Assembly (NCBI GenBank): GCA_016462245.1 | Contig: JAEMTR010000008.1 | Span: 1-23,243, forward strand | Origin: Solirubrobacteraceae bacterium | GTDB taxonomy: Bacteria; Actinomycetota; Thermoleophilia; Solirubrobacterales; Solirubrobacteraceae | Reading direction: 5' to 3' | Length of the DNA stretch: 23,243 nucleotides | Shown: positions 22,375-23,243 of the stretch, piece by piece | How positions within the stretch are numbered: the first letter of the stretch is position 1 | Layout: each line of letters opens with the position of its first letter | Notes under the pieces: generated by a model | Seen by the model: the letters and a program-made list of their open reading frames with translations, nothing else | What the model was told of the DNA's origin: nothing | The model's database searches: none | Program-made: the position numbers and the translations under genes

Positions 22375-22383
22375 TGCTAGTAT
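22375..22383 (+). promoter_or_regulatory. Candidate extended -10 promoter inside the rpsG-fusA gap
   Basis: TGC followed by TAGTAT (22378-22383) fits an extended -10. Transcription from it would begin near 22390, just upstream of the 12-bp hairpin at 22395-22429. No -35 match is seen. The upstream part of the gap, 22302-22374, holds nothing else I can support. Confidence 0.4.
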
Positions 22384-22448
22384 TGGGCTTCGTTCGGTGT
22401 AGCGCGTTGTTGATTCTCGCGCTGCACCGGCGATTCGATTGCCTAAAG

Positions 22449-22469
22449 ATGGAACGATTTACGACATAG
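22449..22469 (+). other. Possible six-codon ORF in the fusA leader
   Basis: ATG GAA CGA TTT ACG ACA TAG encodes MERFTT. Its stop codon overlaps the first base of the P2 stem (GCGCGC from 22469), so a ribosome ending here would cover P2. No convincing Shine-Dalgarno sequence precedes it and an ORF this short can occur by chance. Confidence 0.2.
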
Positions 22470-22502
22470 CGCGCGGTCCAGGATCAGATTCTGCTGTGCG
22501 CG

Positions 22503-22525
22503 CGGGCCAGATTGGCCCGTTTTTT
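22503..22525 (+). terminator. Intrinsic terminator upstream of fusA
   Basis: CGGGCCA (22503-22509) pairs perfectly with TGGCCCG (22513-22519) around a 3-nt loop (or six pairs around five), followed at once by six T (22520-22525). This is the clearest Rho-independent terminator in the window. It ends 32 nt before the fusA ATG and 224 nt after rpsG. Confidence 0.85.
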
Positions 22526-22557
22526 GTGCTCTGAAGTAACGCAAGACCGACATTTTC

Positions 22558-23243
<686 letters not shown>

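Larger units (their letters stand above)
22390..22525 (+). ncRNA. Candidate structured leader or small RNA upstream of fusA
   Basis: About 136 nt running from the predicted start of the candidate promoter to an intrinsic terminator. Hairpin P1 pairs CGGTGTAGCGCG (22395-22406) with CGCGCTGCACCG (22418-22429): 12 pairs, one of them G-U, and an 11-nt loop. Hairpin P2 pairs GCGCGC (22469-22474) with GCGCGC (22498-22503) and contains an inner stem CAGGA/TTCTG (22479-22483, 22489-22493). The terminator follows directly. It could be an attenuated fusA leader, a free small RNA, or the structured 3' end of the rpsLG transcript. I do not recognise a known RNA family. Confidence 0.5.

Overview
This is a high-GC bacterial chromosome segment centred on the transcription/translation gene cluster rpmG-secE-nusG-rplK-rplA-rplJ-rplL-rpoB-rpoC, followed after a four-gene interruption by rpsL-rpsG-fusA. 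RpoC has a large charged insertion in the clamp region where Actinobacteria carry one, and many protein sequences (RpoB rifampicin region, the holin-phosphatase, the small membrane transporter) look actinobacterial. My best inference is an Actinomycetota genome, probably class Thermoleophilia. That placement comes from protein resemblance only and has not been tested.

Layout. Positions 1-304 hold the start of a minus-strand membrane protein, cut by the window edge. It diverges, with start codons touching, from a 715-residue fusion of a four-helix holin-like membrane domain and an alkaline-phosphatase-superfamily domain (305-2452). A hairpin exactly fills the gap to the convergent minus-strand pair MFS transporter / class I glutamine amidotransferase (2486-4433), whose reading frames overlap by 8 nt. 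A leader with a terminator-like hairpin then precedes the rpmG operon (4607-8380). The L11-L1 and L10-L12 units are intact and an L10-type leader lies before rplJ. A potassium-channel-like gene (8468-9217) sits between rplL and rpoB. rpoB most likely starts at a TTG with a strong Shine-Dalgarno sequence and overlaps rpoC by ATGA.

Between rpoC and rpsL lie a minus-strand HAD-like protein, a DMT-type membrane protein, and a translationally coupled pair: a class III aminotransferase and an alanine dehydrogenase. The pair could form a transamination unit in which alanine is oxidised back to pyruvate. rpsL and rpsG follow without recognisable Shine-Dalgarno sequences.

The most interesting non-coding element is the 256-nt gap between rpsG and fusA. 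It holds a candidate extended -10 promoter, a 12-bp hairpin, a possible six-codon ORF, a second hairpin and a textbook intrinsic terminator (7-bp GC stem, six T) ending 32 nt before the fusA start. This looks like an attenuated leader or a small RNA controlling EF-G. The rpmG operon has a similar hairpin plus T-run in its leader. A second theme is low-complexity acidic extensions on SecE, L10, RpoB and RpoC. No rRNA, tRNA, CRISPR array or insertion sequence was recognised.
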